Positions 33,987 to 42,771 are shown, counted from the first letter of the stretch. The stretch is 64,000 bases of DNA from Armatimonas rosea (GCF_014202505.1 NZ_JACHGW010000004.1:248001-312000), one strand, 5' to 3'. Notes: generated from the letters alone by a model not told the origin. Made by a program: numbers and translations.

Positions 33987-34820
33987 CTAGGGAAAGGGTA
34001 GTGAGGGTGCCTGCTCCACCGTCACTTTTACCGGCGGCGAGTAGAGATAGCTTAGCTTCCCGCTGGCATCGGGGCTGTCTTGGGCGTTGCGTGCGCCGAC
34101 ACGCAGGTAGAGCGAGGTCGGGGCCTGGAGGCGCGGGAACAGCGCTACGAGGTCGATGGTGCCTCGGAAGACGTAGCTCACCCGCGTCTCGGGGGAGCTA
34201 GTGAAGCTCACGGGCCCCAGGGTCTTCACCGATTCAAAATCCGCGGTCGTGGAGAGCTCGGCGACATAGCGGTTGGCCCCGACCACGGGGAGAAAGTTAA
34301 ACCCAACCTTTTCGTGTGCGTACCGCCAAAACAGCGGTGCATCGTCCACAGAGGGATACCAGATCGCGGTGGCAATGGTGTCCGTGGGTAAGAGCGGGCG
34401 CTCCTCCACCGTGCTCCCGAAGCGTGCCAGGAAAGATACCCGGTAGCGCATGGGCGTGTAGAGTGGCATCGGAGTCGGGGTCAGTGTCCGTGATTCCAGC
34501 GCGCCCGCGGCACTAGGCTGCTGGTAGGTAACGGGTCGTGGTGCCGCCCCATCCACAAACACCCGCTGAGATGGCGCTGCCACCCCAACGAGGTCGTCGT
34601 CGCGCCAGACATGGTACTCAATCACCGCGTCTTCCTTGGCCGTGGTGGGTGGCTCCCAGGTGAGGATAATCCTTAGGAGCGAGCCGTCGTTTGGGGTGCT
34701 GGGCGGCGTGTCCGCCAGGAGGGCGCGTGCCTGGACACTGGTTGTCACGGGCAGTGTTACGCCTCCACAGCCCGCCAGCAAGGGAACTCCCCCCAAAAGA
34801 GTACGACGTGAGAGCTTCAT
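33987..34820 (-). CDS. Hypothetical lipoprotein with twin-arginine-like leader
   Basis: 277 aa. Leader MKLSRRTLLGGVPLLAGC combines a twin-Arg-like SRRTLL with the lipobox LLAGC. The mature part has fibronectin-type-III-like strands (RIILTWEPPTTAKEDAVIEY, YTPMRYRVSFLARFGS) and may have two such domains. It is likely anchored outside the cytoplasmic membrane. TATAAT lies 6 nt before the ATG. Confidence 0.78.
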   Translation of the reverse strand: MKLSRRTLLGGVPLLAGCGGVTLPVTTSVQARALLADTPPSTPNDGSLLRIILTWEPPTTAKEDAVIEYHVWRDDDLVGVAAPSQRVFVDGAAPRPVTYQQPSAAGALESRTLTPTPMPLYTPMRYRVSFLARFGSTVEERPLLPTDTIATAIWYPSVDDAPLFWRYAHEKVGFNFLPVVGANRYVAELSTTADFESVKTLGPVSFTSSPETRVSYVFRGTIDLVALFPRLQAPTSLYLRVGARNAQDSPDASGKLSYLYSPPVKVTVEQAPSLPFP

Positions 34821-34826
34821 GGGGTG

Positions 34827-34832
34827 ATTATA
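34827..34832 (-). promoter_or_regulatory. Leaderless -10 box (TATAAT)
   Basis: Consensus TATAAT exactly 6 nt upstream of the ATG at 34820, with CACCCC between and no Shine-Dalgarno. Confidence 0.62.
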
Positions 34833-34835
34833 CGG

Positions 34836-35144
34836 CTATTCGTCCTCCCCGATCTTGATCGCTTTCCCGTAGATGGTGTGCTTGCCGACCCAGCCGTTGA
34901 TCCCGCCACGGTTGTTGCCGATCTGGAACCGCTCACCGTCGATGGCCTTGATGAGATGCAGGTAGTCCTTGCCGTTGCAGCGCACTTGGACCACATCGCC
35001 CACCGAGAGCTCCGAGAGCGCAACGGGAGCGACAGTGACTAACTGCCCGTCGTTGACGCGGCCTTTCATGGAGTGCCCACGGGGGCGAATCTGCACGGTC
35101 TCGCCGCGCTGTAGGCCCTCAATCGCAAACTTCGCCCAGCTCAT
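34836..35144 (-). CDS. S24/LexA-like peptidase-fold protein
   Basis: 102 aa; GAAGGA lies 4 nt before the ATG. RPRGHSMKGRVNDGQLVTVA matches the Ser-centred S24 motif (G-x-S-M-x...DGD), and LSVGDVVQVRCNGKDYLHL follows as in LexA/UmuD C-terminal domains. The second catalytic residue would be a Lys around HLIKAID. There is no DNA-binding domain, so it could be a stand-alone self-cleaving or simply S24-fold protein. Target unknown. Confidence 0.7.
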   Translation of the reverse strand: MSWAKFAIEGLQRGETVQIRPRGHSMKGRVNDGQLVTVAPVALSELSVGDVVQVRCNGKDYLHLIKAIDGERFQIGNNRGGINGWVGKHTIYGKAIKIGEDE

Positions 35145-35165
35145 CGGTCCTTCTCCCTGTGCCTT

Positions 35166-36071
35166 TTATGGTTCTCCCGGTTTAGCCCCGAGTTCCTTGA
35201 GCGCCGCAAGCGTATTGTCTTGGACTCCCATACCATCTTTGTACTTCCGTCCCGGGATGGCATAGTCTAGCGGCGTGTAGCCCTCGTTGTCGGGCGTGTT
35301 GATCGTCCCCAGAAGCGGCCCCAGTTTCTTCAGGAGCGTGACCTTGCCCTTGTCCTCGAATACCCAGCGTCCACTTGCGGCGGCATGGAGCAGTGTCGCA
35401 CCATCGGGAGTCTTCTCCTTGGGGTCCGCTCCTGCAGCTAGCATCCGCTCACAGACAAGCGGAAGCCCGCACTCGGTTGCCAGGTAGAGCGGCGTGCGCC
35501 CGTCCTTGTCACGAAGGTCGAGCTTTGCTTCCGCCTTGATCAGAAGGGCAAACTTGGGTGCCAGAGCCGTATCTTCCCAGCCCTGGTACTCCTCCACCTC
35601 TTGAAAGGGTCCGTGCAGGGGTGTCGCGCCTTCCTTATTTTTGAGATTGGGATCGGCACCACGCGCCAGCAAAAGCTCGAGAATCTCTTCCCCTTGGTGG
35701 TGCATGACCAAGTGAAGGGGCGTGTTCTCAAACCCATCGCGACTATTGGGAGACACCCCTGCATCCAAGAGAGCCCAACAGGTGGCAAAGTCCTCCGCCA
35801 TAACCGCCTTGTGAAGCGGCGTTTGCTCATCGTAAGCATCAAGCTGGTTCGGACTCACGCCAAGTAACAGGAGGAGCTGAACCCTCGCCGCACTCTCGCC
35901 GGGTTCTTTCTGAAGCATCAACGAAGTCCCCCCCACCGTCAGCGACTTCTGCTGTCCAATCGCATTGTAGAGAAGCTTGGGCCCACCAACAAAGCGCCAC
36001 CAGCCGAAGCCGACCAGCAACGCGATCCCACTTAGTATCCAGATAGTAGGTTTGAGCCAGCGCCGTTTCAT
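35166..36071 (-). CDS. Membrane-anchored ankyrin repeat protein
   Basis: 301 aa. N-terminal anchor KPTIWILSGIALLVGFGWW, then at least five ankyrin repeats (QTPLHKAVMAEDFATCWALL, NTPLHLVMHHQGEEILELLL, RTPLYLATECGLPLVCERML and others), predicted outside the cytoplasm. GGAGG (36080-36084), part of which is the edge of a palindromic repeat, lies 8 nt before the ATG. No other domain. Similar in layout to the shorter ankyrin protein at 25482. Confidence 0.88.
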   Translation of the reverse strand: MKRRWLKPTIWILSGIALLVGFGWWRFVGGPKLLYNAIGQQKSLTVGGTSLMLQKEPGESAARVQLLLLLGVSPNQLDAYDEQTPLHKAVMAEDFATCWALLDAGVSPNSRDGFENTPLHLVMHHQGEEILELLLARGADPNLKNKEGATPLHGPFQEVEEYQGWEDTALAPKFALLIKAEAKLDLRDKDGRTPLYLATECGLPLVCERMLAAGADPKEKTPDGATLLHAAASGRWVFEDKGKVTLLKKLGPLLGTINTPDNEGYTPLDYAIPGRKYKDGMGVQDNTLAALKELGAKPGEP

Positions 36072-36082
36072 CTACATATCCT

Positions 36083-36152
36083 CCCCCCCTAACCCCCGTC
36101 CGACGGGGGGACAAAGAGGAATCCTTCCCCCCGCTGGGCGGGGGTTAGGGGG
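36083..36152. repeat. REP-like double palindrome, copy 1
   Basis: Two G/C hairpins (CCCCCG..CGGGGGG and CCCCCCGC..GCGGGGG) are bracketed by inverted ends CCCCCTAACCCCC and GGGGGTTAGGGGG. A related, inverted copy is at 52148-52228. The element provides the TAA of dusB (36145-36147) and part of the ankyrin gene's ribosome-binding site. Confidence 0.75.
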
Positions 36153-37164
36153 CAACGATCTCGCTCTCTTTATCGCCGAGGGTCTCGTGCCACTCCATCG
36201 CTTGATCGAGGGTCGCCTCCACTTGGGCGAGCGTGCGGGTCTCGCCGCTGGTGATGACGCCGCGCAGGCGGGTGGCGCCGGGGATTCCCTTGAAGTAGTG
36301 CGGGAGCAGGCCGCGTAGCTCGCGGACTCCGATATTCTCGCCTTGCTGGGCGCACTGGAGCCGCGCGTGCTGTCGGGCAATCGCGAAGCGCTCCTCGATA
36401 GACGGGCCGGGGCCGTAGGTGCCGGTGGCAAGATAGTCGGCGATTTGCTTCAGGAGCCAGGGATTTCCCAGCGCCGCGCGGCCCACCATCACGCCATCGC
36501 AGCCGGTCTCGCGCACCATGCGTGCGGCGTCCTCGGGGGTCTCGATATCGCCGTTTCCGACCACGGGAATCAGGTCCCCGACTTCGTCCTTGACCCGCGC
36601 GATAATGCTCCAGTCCGCTGTCCCCGAGAAGCCCTGGCTGGCAAAGCGTGCGTGCACCGCGATGGACTTGGCCCCGAGTTGGGCGGCGGACTTGGCAAAC
36701 TTGATCGCCGTGATATGGGGCTGGTCGAAGCCCGCGCGCACTTTGACGGTCACCGGCTTGTGTGGGACTGCCTTCACCACCGCATCGACCACGGCCTCGG
36801 CCTGGCAGATGTCCTTGAGCAGCGCCGCGCCCGCGCCGGTCTTGGCGACTTTGGGCACCCAGCAGCCCATGTTGATGTCCACGCCATCGGCACCGGCATC
36901 GCAGACAATCCGCGCGGCCTCGGCCATTACTTGCGGATCGGCACCAAAGAGCTGGCAAAAGCTCGGGTACTCGTCGGCGCTCCAGTCGAACATCCCGAAG
37001 GTCTTCTCGTTCTTGTAGTGGATCGCCATGGAGCTAATCAGCTCGGTGACCACCAGCCCGACCCCGCCGAGCTGCTTGCAGATCACACGGAATGGGTGGG
37101 CGGTGATTCCGGCCATGGGGGCCAGAATGACATTGGGGACGATATCAATAGTATCTATTCGCAC
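36145..37164 (-). CDS. dusB: tRNA-dihydrouridine synthase (DusB-like)
   Basis: 339 aa from a GTG. FMN-binding start VILAPMAGITAHPFRVICK, the catalytic Cys region DINMGCWVPKVAKTGAGAAL, HARFASQGFSGTADW and VVGNGDIETPEDA are all DusB-type. It reduces uridines in tRNA D-loops. Where most family members have MGCP, this one has MGCW. The stop codon lies in a palindromic repeat, so the last residues (VAP) may come from the insertion. TAGAAT lies 6 nt before the GTG. Confidence 0.94.
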   Translation of the reverse strand: MRIDTIDIVPNVILAPMAGITAHPFRVICKQLGGVGLVVTELISSMAIHYKNEKTFGMFDWSADEYPSFCQLFGADPQVMAEAARIVCDAGADGVDINMGCWVPKVAKTGAGAALLKDICQAEAVVDAVVKAVPHKPVTVKVRAGFDQPHITAIKFAKSAAQLGAKSIAVHARFASQGFSGTADWSIIARVKDEVGDLIPVVGNGDIETPEDAARMVRETGCDGVMVGRAALGNPWLLKQIADYLATGTYGPGPSIEERFAIARQHARLQCAQQGENIGVRELRGLLPHYFKGIPGATRLRGVITSGETRTLAQVEATLDQAMEWHETLGDKESEIVAP

Positions 37165-37170
37165 GACACT

Positions 37171-37176
37171 ATTCTA
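37171..37176 (-). promoter_or_regulatory. Leaderless -10 box (TAGAAT) overlapping a stop codon
   Basis: TAGAAT is 6 nt before the dusB GTG. Its first three bases (37174-37176) are the TAG stop of the upstream cytochrome gene. Confidence 0.55.
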
Positions 37177-38265
37177 TCGTGTGGGCTTGCCGTCTTTGTA
37201 AATGCGAATGAAGTGATCGGCCATCTTGATCGGAAAGCTCGTCCCGGGAAAGACCTTGGCAGTCGGCATGTGGCAGGAGACACACTTCTCCTTGGGATTC
37301 ACCGGGCAGGCTTTCTTGGGCGCGGCGTGGCACGAAACACAGACCGCCTCGTAGCGCTTCGTGTCCGTAGACGCGTCCTCGTGCGGGTTGTGGCACGTCA
37401 CGCAGCTTAGCTTGTCGTTGCTCTGTTTGAAGCACTGGCTCAGCGAGAGGCCGTAGGGCATGAACCGGCTAGTCGCCTGCTTGGAGAGCTCGTCCATGTG
37501 CTCCACATCGGCGGGGGCGCGGTGACAGCGGCCACAGACCTCGTTGAGGCGCTTGCCCCCCGTGCCGCGGAGGGCGGTGAGCAGGACGCCCTTGGACTTA
37601 TCGCCCTTTTGCATCGCCGCGACGTGCTCGCTCCCTGGACCGTGGCAAGACTCGCACCCCACCCCGAAGAACTTCCGCTCCGGCATCAAGGAGTCCGGGG
37701 GCAAGACCACGGCATGGCAACCGACGCAGCGCTGGGAGTCGTCCTTGGGATGGATCCAGCCCACGGAGGTGGCCTCAAACTTCTCCTGACCCGGCGTGAC
37801 GATCCACTGTTTGGTGTGCGGGAAGTAGCTATGGCGCAGCTCCAAGCTCCCCTCAGAATCGACAGCCAGAAAGGTGATCCCCGTCTTCCCCGAGCCCAAA
37901 GCAAGATCTAGGGGCGCAGCAAGCGTCATATTGGTCTGCTGGGCGGGCGCGACCACATTGAGCTGGCCTTTTTCCCAGGCCAGCGCACTCTCACCGGGGA
38001 GCGGACCAGCGGGCGGCGCAAGCGCCCCCAGCTCGGACTGGGTGGCTTTTCGCAGGGTCTGCATGTGCCGGGTATTCGTATGGCTCTTAAACTCCGCCGC
38101 GTGACACGGCTTGCAAGCATCGTTGCCGAGAAACTGCGCCGTATTGGGTGTGGGAGCGGGACTCGGTGCGGTCTCCGACTTCGGCGTGGTGGGAGTACAG
38201 GCCGCCACCCAAAGGACAATGAGCGGAAGAAGGGCTGCGGGGACAAGGGTACGAGGAGGCATCAT
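37174..38265 (-). CDS. Heptaheme cytochrome c lipoprotein, paralogue 5
   Basis: 363 aa. Lipobox LWVAAC, then seven CxxCH haem motifs: CKPCH, CVGCH, CESCH, CGRCH, CVTCH, CVSCH, CVSCH. Fits the multihaem cytochrome c554-like group: periplasmic or outer-envelope electron carriers. The segment from CVTCH to the last haem (37265-37416) is nearly identical at DNA level to the four upstream paralogues. TATACT (38277-38282) lies 11 nt before the ATG, so it may have a short leader. Physiological partner unknown. Confidence 0.92.
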   Translation of the reverse strand: MMPPRTLVPAALLPLIVLWVAACTPTTPKSETAPSPAPTPNTAQFLGNDACKPCHAAEFKSHTNTRHMQTLRKATQSELGALAPPAGPLPGESALAWEKGQLNVVAPAQQTNMTLAAPLDLALGSGKTGITFLAVDSEGSLELRHSYFPHTKQWIVTPGQEKFEATSVGWIHPKDDSQRCVGCHAVVLPPDSLMPERKFFGVGCESCHGPGSEHVAAMQKGDKSKGVLLTALRGTGGKRLNEVCGRCHRAPADVEHMDELSKQATSRFMPYGLSLSQCFKQSNDKLSCVTCHNPHEDASTDTKRYEAVCVSCHAAPKKACPVNPKEKCVSCHMPTAKVFPGTSFPIKMADHFIRIYKDGKPTR

Positions 38266-38284
38266 TGACGTCGCTTAGTATACT

Positions 38285-39379
38285 CTACTTCCGAAAAACC
38301 CGGATAAAGTGGTCGGCCATGCTCACGGAAAACTCCGCATTGGCAAACGCCGAGCGCGTGGGCATGTGGCAAGACACGCACTTCTCCTTGGGATTCACCG
38401 GGCAGGCTTTCTTAGGCGCGGCATGGCACGAGACACAGACCGCCTCGTACTGCTTCGTATCCGTAGACGCGTCCTCGTGCGGGTTGTGGCATGTCACGCA
38501 GCTCAGCTTGTCGTCGGACTTCTGGAAGCACTTGCTCAGCGAGAGACCGTACGGCTGGAAGCGATTGGTTGCGGTCTTGGAGAGGTTATCTTGGGTGATC
38601 GACTCCAGGGTCTGGTGGCACTTGCCGCAGACCGCGCTCACTTTCTTCCCGCCAACACCACGAAGAGCCGTGAGCAGGAGCCCCTTGGACTTATCGCCCT
38701 TTTGCATGGCGGTGGCGTGTGCACCGCCCGGCCCGTGGCAGGACTCGCAGCCCACCCCGAAGAAACGGCGCTCCGGTAGAAGCGGGGCATCGGGCGGGGA
38801 GACCGCGTGGCACGCAATGCACTTGACCGTCTCCGGCGCACTCAGGCTCGCGGCGACCACGTTTTTTTCGTAGCGCTCCATCCCCGGCGTGAAGAACCAC
38901 TTTTTCTCCGGGGGAAAGTAGCTCTTGCGCAACTCGACACTGCCTTGATCATGAACCGCGAGGCAGGTCATTCCGGTCTTCCCCGAGCCCAGCACGAGAT
39001 CAATGGGGACCGGAACGGGCGCCCCCGTGTCTTTGTTTGGGACGATCACGGTTAGCTGGCCTTGGTCCCAGGTCACCTCGCCCCCCGCGCCCGGAATCGG
39101 TCCGGCGGGAGGCGCGAGCGGTCCCAGTGCCGCCTGCGTCCCCTCGCGGAGGGTCTGCATGTGACGGGTGTGTGCGTGGCTGGCAAACTCGGTTTCGTGG
39201 CACGGCTTGCAAGCATCATTGCCGACGAAGCCCGATGCGGTTGCCGCCACGGAGGGCTCGGTGCCCCAGCCCTTTCCGCCCGCTTCACCTCCCGGCTCGG
39301 GGGCGCTCGGGGTGCAGGCGGCAAAGGCGAGCAGGAGCAGGGGTAGAGCCAGCGCCCCGAGGCGAGCCCCGGCTCTCAT
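38285..39379 (-). CDS. Heptaheme cytochrome c lipoprotein, paralogue 4
   Basis: 364 aa; ATGA overlap with paralogue 3. Lipobox AFAAC and seven haem motifs (CKPCH, CIACH, CESCH, CGKCH, CVTCH, CVSCH, CVSCH). A Gly-rich linker follows the lipidation site. The middle contains LVLGSGKTGMTCLAVHDQG, a segment shared by the set. The conserved 3' block lies at 38361-38512. Confidence 0.93.
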   Translation of the reverse strand: MRAGARLGALALPLLLLAFAACTPSAPEPGGEAGGKGWGTEPSVAATASGFVGNDACKPCHETEFASHAHTRHMQTLREGTQAALGPLAPPAGPIPGAGGEVTWDQGQLTVIVPNKDTGAPVPVPIDLVLGSGKTGMTCLAVHDQGSVELRKSYFPPEKKWFFTPGMERYEKNVVAASLSAPETVKCIACHAVSPPDAPLLPERRFFGVGCESCHGPGGAHATAMQKGDKSKGLLLTALRGVGGKKVSAVCGKCHQTLESITQDNLSKTATNRFQPYGLSLSKCFQKSDDKLSCVTCHNPHEDASTDTKQYEAVCVSCHAAPKKACPVNPKEKCVSCHMPTRSAFANAEFSVSMADHFIRVFRK

Positions 39380-40470
39380 TTCTTAAAGACCCGAATAAAG
39401 TGATCGGCCATTTTGGTGGGGATGGTGGTTCCCGCAAACACCTGGCGCGTGGGCATGTGGCAGGAGACGCACTTCTCCTTGGGATTCACGGGGCAGACGG
39501 TCTTGGGCGCGGCATGGCACGAGACACAGACCGCCTCGTAGCGCTTCGTATCCGTAGACGCGTCCTCGTGCGGGTTGTGGCATGTCACGCAGCTTAGCTT
39601 GTCCGCAGATTTCTGAAAGCACTTACTCAACGAGAGACCATACGGCTGGAAACGCTGGGTTTGCTGAGAGCTCACCGGATCGTTGCGGTCGATAGTGGCG
39701 GCGGTTCGGTGGCACTTCCCACAGGTCTCCAGCACGACCGAGCCAGGGGCGGCCTTGAGTCCTTCGATCAGTGCCTTGCTCGGCTTCCCCGCTTCTGCAG
39801 CGGCGACATGGGCGCTTCCGGGGCCGTGGCACGCCTCACAGCCGACCCCGATAAAGCGCTTCTCCAGTCCCAGCCGATCCGGCGGCAGGGTGACGGCGTG
39901 GCAGAGGACACACTTGCGAGCAATCGCCCCAGGGACATGGTCCCCCGGCGCGGTGCTGGGGACTTTTTCCTGGCCGGGCGTGGTGTACCAGGTCTTGGTG
40001 GAGACAAAGTAGCTCTTGTGGAGCTCGGTCAGGGTGCCATCCGCAAAGGCGGTCGCGTAGGTAACTCCGGTCTTCCCCGAGCCAAAGGCCAAATGAAGTG
40101 GCAGGGCAACCTTGCCTCCTGCCAGCACAAACCGTCCCTCGGCACGCTTGAGGGAAAACGGGGTTCCAGGGATCTTCCCCACGGGCGGAGTGAGCTCTCC
40201 CAGCTCGCCCTCCACGGCGCGGCGCAGGGTCCGCATGTGCCGGCTTTCTCCATGGGTCTTGGCGAGCTCGGCATGGCAGGGGCTACACGCGGGAGTCCCA
40301 ACAAACTCTGCCTCGTCGAGAGCACTCAGGCTCGCCGCCGTCTCCGCCACTGGGGGCGCGGCGGTGGGGAGCGGTGTCGGAGAGGCCACGGGCGGCGCTT
40401 CTTGTTGGCAACCCGGAGCCAGAAGCAGGCACACCAGGAGGGCCAAGGGGCCAAGCAGACGCCAGATCAT
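39376..40470 (-). CDS. Heptaheme cytochrome c lipoprotein, paralogue 3
   Basis: 364 aa. Lipobox LLAPGC and seven haem motifs, with CSPCH and CVLCH as variants; the most diverged in its N-terminal half (GTPACSPCHAELAKTHGESR), yet its 3' block (39452-39603) matches the others closely. TAAAAT (40477-40482) lies 6 nt before the ATG, giving it a promoter of its own. Confidence 0.93.
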   Translation of the reverse strand: MIWRLLGPLALLVCLLLAPGCQQEAPPVASPTPLPTAAPPVAETAASLSALDEAEFVGTPACSPCHAELAKTHGESRHMRTLRRAVEGELGELTPPVGKIPGTPFSLKRAEGRFVLAGGKVALPLHLAFGSGKTGVTYATAFADGTLTELHKSYFVSTKTWYTTPGQEKVPSTAPGDHVPGAIARKCVLCHAVTLPPDRLGLEKRFIGVGCEACHGPGSAHVAAAEAGKPSKALIEGLKAAPGSVVLETCGKCHRTAATIDRNDPVSSQQTQRFQPYGLSLSKCFQKSADKLSCVTCHNPHEDASTDTKRYEAVCVSCHAAPKTVCPVNPKEKCVSCHMPTRQVFAGTTIPTKMADHFIRVFKK

Positions 40471-40476
40471 GGGGGG

Positions 40477-40482
40477 ATTTTA
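40477..40482 (-). promoter_or_regulatory. Leaderless -10 box (TAAAAT) overlapping a stop codon
   Basis: GGTAAAAT with six C residues before the ATG at 40470; bases 40480-40482 are the TAA stop of cytochrome paralogue 2. Confidence 0.6.
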
Positions 40483-41601
40483 CCGTGTTTTTTGGCTCTC
40501 GCGGAAGACCCGGATGAAGTGATCCGCCATGGCGATGGGAATGGCACTCTTGTCCTTGGGGAACAGCCGCCGCGTGGGCATGTGGCAGGAGACGCACTTC
40601 TCCTTGGGATTCACGGGGCAGGCTTTCTTGGGCGCGGAGTGGCACGAGACACAGACCGCCTCGTACTGCTTCGTGTCGGTCGACGCATCCTCGTGCGGGT
40701 TGTGGCATGTCACGCAGCTTAGCTTGTCCGCAGATTTCTGAAAGCACTTGCTCAGCGAAAGACCGTACGGCTGGAAACGCTGGGTGGAGTCCTTGGGCAG
40801 GTTGTTCTCCGCGACGGTCTTGGCGGTCTGGTGGCACTTTCCGCAGACCTCGTTGAGGCGTGCGCCGCCGATCCCCGAGAGAGTGGGAAGACGCAGCCCC
40901 TTGGACTTGTCGCCCGTCTCCATCGCCGTGACATGCTCGCGGCCCGGCCCGTGGCACGACTCGCACCCCACGCCAAAGAACTTCCGCTCGGGCAGGAGCT
41001 CGGTGGAGCCAGGGACGGTATGACACCCCACACAGCGGCGGGTCTCGGCGACACTGTGAGACTGGCCCACAACCGTGCTCTCAAAGGTCTCCTGGCTGGG
41101 GGTAACAATAAAGTTCTTGGTGTGAGGAAAGTAGCTCTGGCGAATCTCCACACTGCCCTGGTCGTGCACCGCCAGGAAGGTCAGCCCCGTCTTCCCCGAG
41201 CCCAGCACGAGATCCAGAGGGACGGGCACAGGCTCGCCGTTGTCCTTGCTTGGCGCGATCAGGGTGAGCTGCCCCTGGTCCCACGCAAGCTCCCCCGCCC
41301 CAGGAAGCGGCCCCGCCGGAGGGGCCAGCTCGCCCAGAGCCGCTTGTGTCGCGGGACGCAGGGTCTGCATGTGCTTGGTGGGGGCGTGCATCGAAAACTC
41401 CGCAGAGTGGCACGCTTTACAGGAGTCGTTGCCGACATAGGGATTGGTCGCCACGGCACTACTCGCCGTGGCCCCCTCCCCCCAGCCCTTGCCGCTCGAC
41501 GCGCTTGGGGTATCCGAGGCCGTGGGAGTACAAGCGGCGACCACGAGTACAGCCATGGGGAGAAGCAAGGCAAGAAACACACGGAGGGATCGAAACGTCA
41601 T
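40480..41601 (-). CDS. Heptaheme cytochrome c lipoprotein, paralogue 2
   Basis: 373 aa, the longest of the set because of a C-terminal extension (ESQKTR) and a Ser-rich linker. Lipobox VVAAC; haem motifs CKACH, CVGCH, CESCH, CGKCH, CVTCH, CVSCH, CVSCH. ATGA overlap with paralogue 1. Conserved block 40577-40728. Confidence 0.93.
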   Translation of the reverse strand: MTFRSLRVFLALLLPMAVLVVAACTPTASDTPSASSGKGWGEGATASSAVATNPYVGNDSCKACHSAEFSMHAPTKHMQTLRPATQAALGELAPPAGPLPGAGELAWDQGQLTLIAPSKDNGEPVPVPLDLVLGSGKTGLTFLAVHDQGSVEIRQSYFPHTKNFIVTPSQETFESTVVGQSHSVAETRRCVGCHTVPGSTELLPERKFFGVGCESCHGPGREHVTAMETGDKSKGLRLPTLSGIGGARLNEVCGKCHQTAKTVAENNLPKDSTQRFQPYGLSLSKCFQKSADKLSCVTCHNPHEDASTDTKQYEAVCVSCHSAPKKACPVNPKEKCVSCHMPTRRLFPKDKSAIPIAMADHFIRVFRESQKTR

Positions 41602-42683
41602 TTTTTGAAAACTCGGATAAAGTGATCGGCCATGGCGATGGGAATCTCGCTCTTGGCCGTGTTAAAGATACGGCGCGTGGGCATGTGGCAGGAGACACAC
41701 TTCTCCTTGGGATTCACTGGGCAGGCTTTCTTGGGCGCGGCGTGGCACGAGACACAGACCGCCTCGTACTGCTTCGTATCCGTAGACGCGTCCTCGTGCG
41801 GGTTGTGGCATGTCACGCAGCTTAGCTTGTCCGCAGACTTCTGGAAGCACTTACTCAACGAAAGACCGTACGGCTGGAAACGCTGGGTCATCTCGCGTGC
41901 CCCCGCATCCATCGCCGCGACATCGCTGGGGGTGCGGTGGCAGGTCCCACAGGCCTCGTTGAGGCGCTTGCCCCCGACACCACGGAGAGCGGTGAGCAGG
42001 ACGCCCTTGGACTTGTCGCCCTTTTGCATCGCCACCACATGCTCGCTTCCCGGACCGTGGCAAGACTCACACCCCACCCCGAAGAAACGGCGCTCCGGCA
42101 GGAGGCGGCTCTGGGGAAGGGTCACACAGTGGCAGGTGAGGCACTGCATCGTGGCATCCTTGGTGTAGATGCGCCCGTTGTGGCCCTCCTGCGCCCGCTC
42201 CTGCCCCGGCGTCAGAAACCACTTTTTCTCGTGGGGGAAGTAGCTCTGGCGAATCTCCGCGCCGGTCTCCGTAAAGAGCGCCATAAAGGTCATCCCGGTC
42301 TTACCCGAGCCCAGCACGACGCTCAAGGGAACCCGCTCCCCTGGCTTCAGTGCGATGGGTGAGTCGGCGTGGAAGCGGCCCTGCTCAAGGGTGAAGGTGC
42401 CGCCCCCGGGGACGGCACCAGGTGTGGGTGCGAGCTCCCCCAGGTCTTCCTGCGTGGCCTCGTGGAGGGTCTGCATGTGCTTGGTGTGCGCGTGGCTCGT
42501 GAACTCTGCGGCGTGGCACGGCTTGCAAGCGGCGTTGCCCATGAAGAGTGTGGGTTCCAGGGAGGCCGGGTCTGGAGTCGCCACGGGAGCGCTGGGAGCG
42601 GGGGGCTCGGGAGCCTTGGGTGTACAGGCGGCGAGTAGCAACACCAAAATCGGGGCGATCCCACAGAGCACACGCCAGGTCAT
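41598..42683 (-). CDS. Heptaheme cytochrome c lipoprotein, paralogue 1
   Basis: 361 aa, first gene of the array. Lipobox LLAAC; seven haem motifs (CKPCH, CLTCH, CESCH, CGTCH, CVTCH, CVSCH, CVSCH). Expected on the outer face of a membrane after lipidation and haem attachment, in respiratory or extracellular electron transfer. No cytochrome maturation or terminal reductase gene is nearby. Conserved block 41680-41831. TAGAAT lies 6 nt before the ATG. Confidence 0.93.
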   Translation of the reverse strand: MTWRVLCGIAPILVLLLAACTPKAPEPPAPSAPVATPDPASLEPTLFMGNAACKPCHAAEFTSHAHTKHMQTLHEATQEDLGELAPTPGAVPGGGTFTLEQGRFHADSPIALKPGERVPLSVVLGSGKTGMTFMALFTETGAEIRQSYFPHEKKWFLTPGQERAQEGHNGRIYTKDATMQCLTCHCVTLPQSRLLPERRFFGVGCESCHGPGSEHVVAMQKGDKSKGVLLTALRGVGGKRLNEACGTCHRTPSDVAAMDAGAREMTQRFQPYGLSLSKCFQKSADKLSCVTCHNPHEDASTDTKQYEAVCVSCHAAPKKACPVNPKEKCVSCHMPTRRIFNTAKSEIPIAMADHFIRVFKK

Positions 42684-42689
42684 GCCCGT

Positions 42690-42695
42690 ATTCTA
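42690..42695 (-). promoter_or_regulatory. Leaderless -10 box (TAGAAT) of cytochrome array
   Basis: GGTAGAAT with the hexamer 6 nt before the ATG at 42683. It would drive the first cytochrome pair as a leaderless transcript. Confidence 0.6.
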
Positions 42696-42771
42696 CCGAA
42701 AAATGGAGAGTGAGCTATCCCACTGGTTGGCTCAGAGCGCATTTGGTATATTTCTCCTAACCTATCTACCC

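Noticed and set aside
36343-37410. Long plus-strand ORF opposite dusB
   Set aside because: It is antisense to a clear dusB gene, and its translation is low-complexity with no family resemblance. High G+C makes such shadows common.
37265-41831. Five 152-bp repeats at about 1.1-kb spacing, CRISPR-like at first glance
   Set aside because: Each copy is part of a coding cytochrome gene and the spacing is gene-sized, so this is paralogy.
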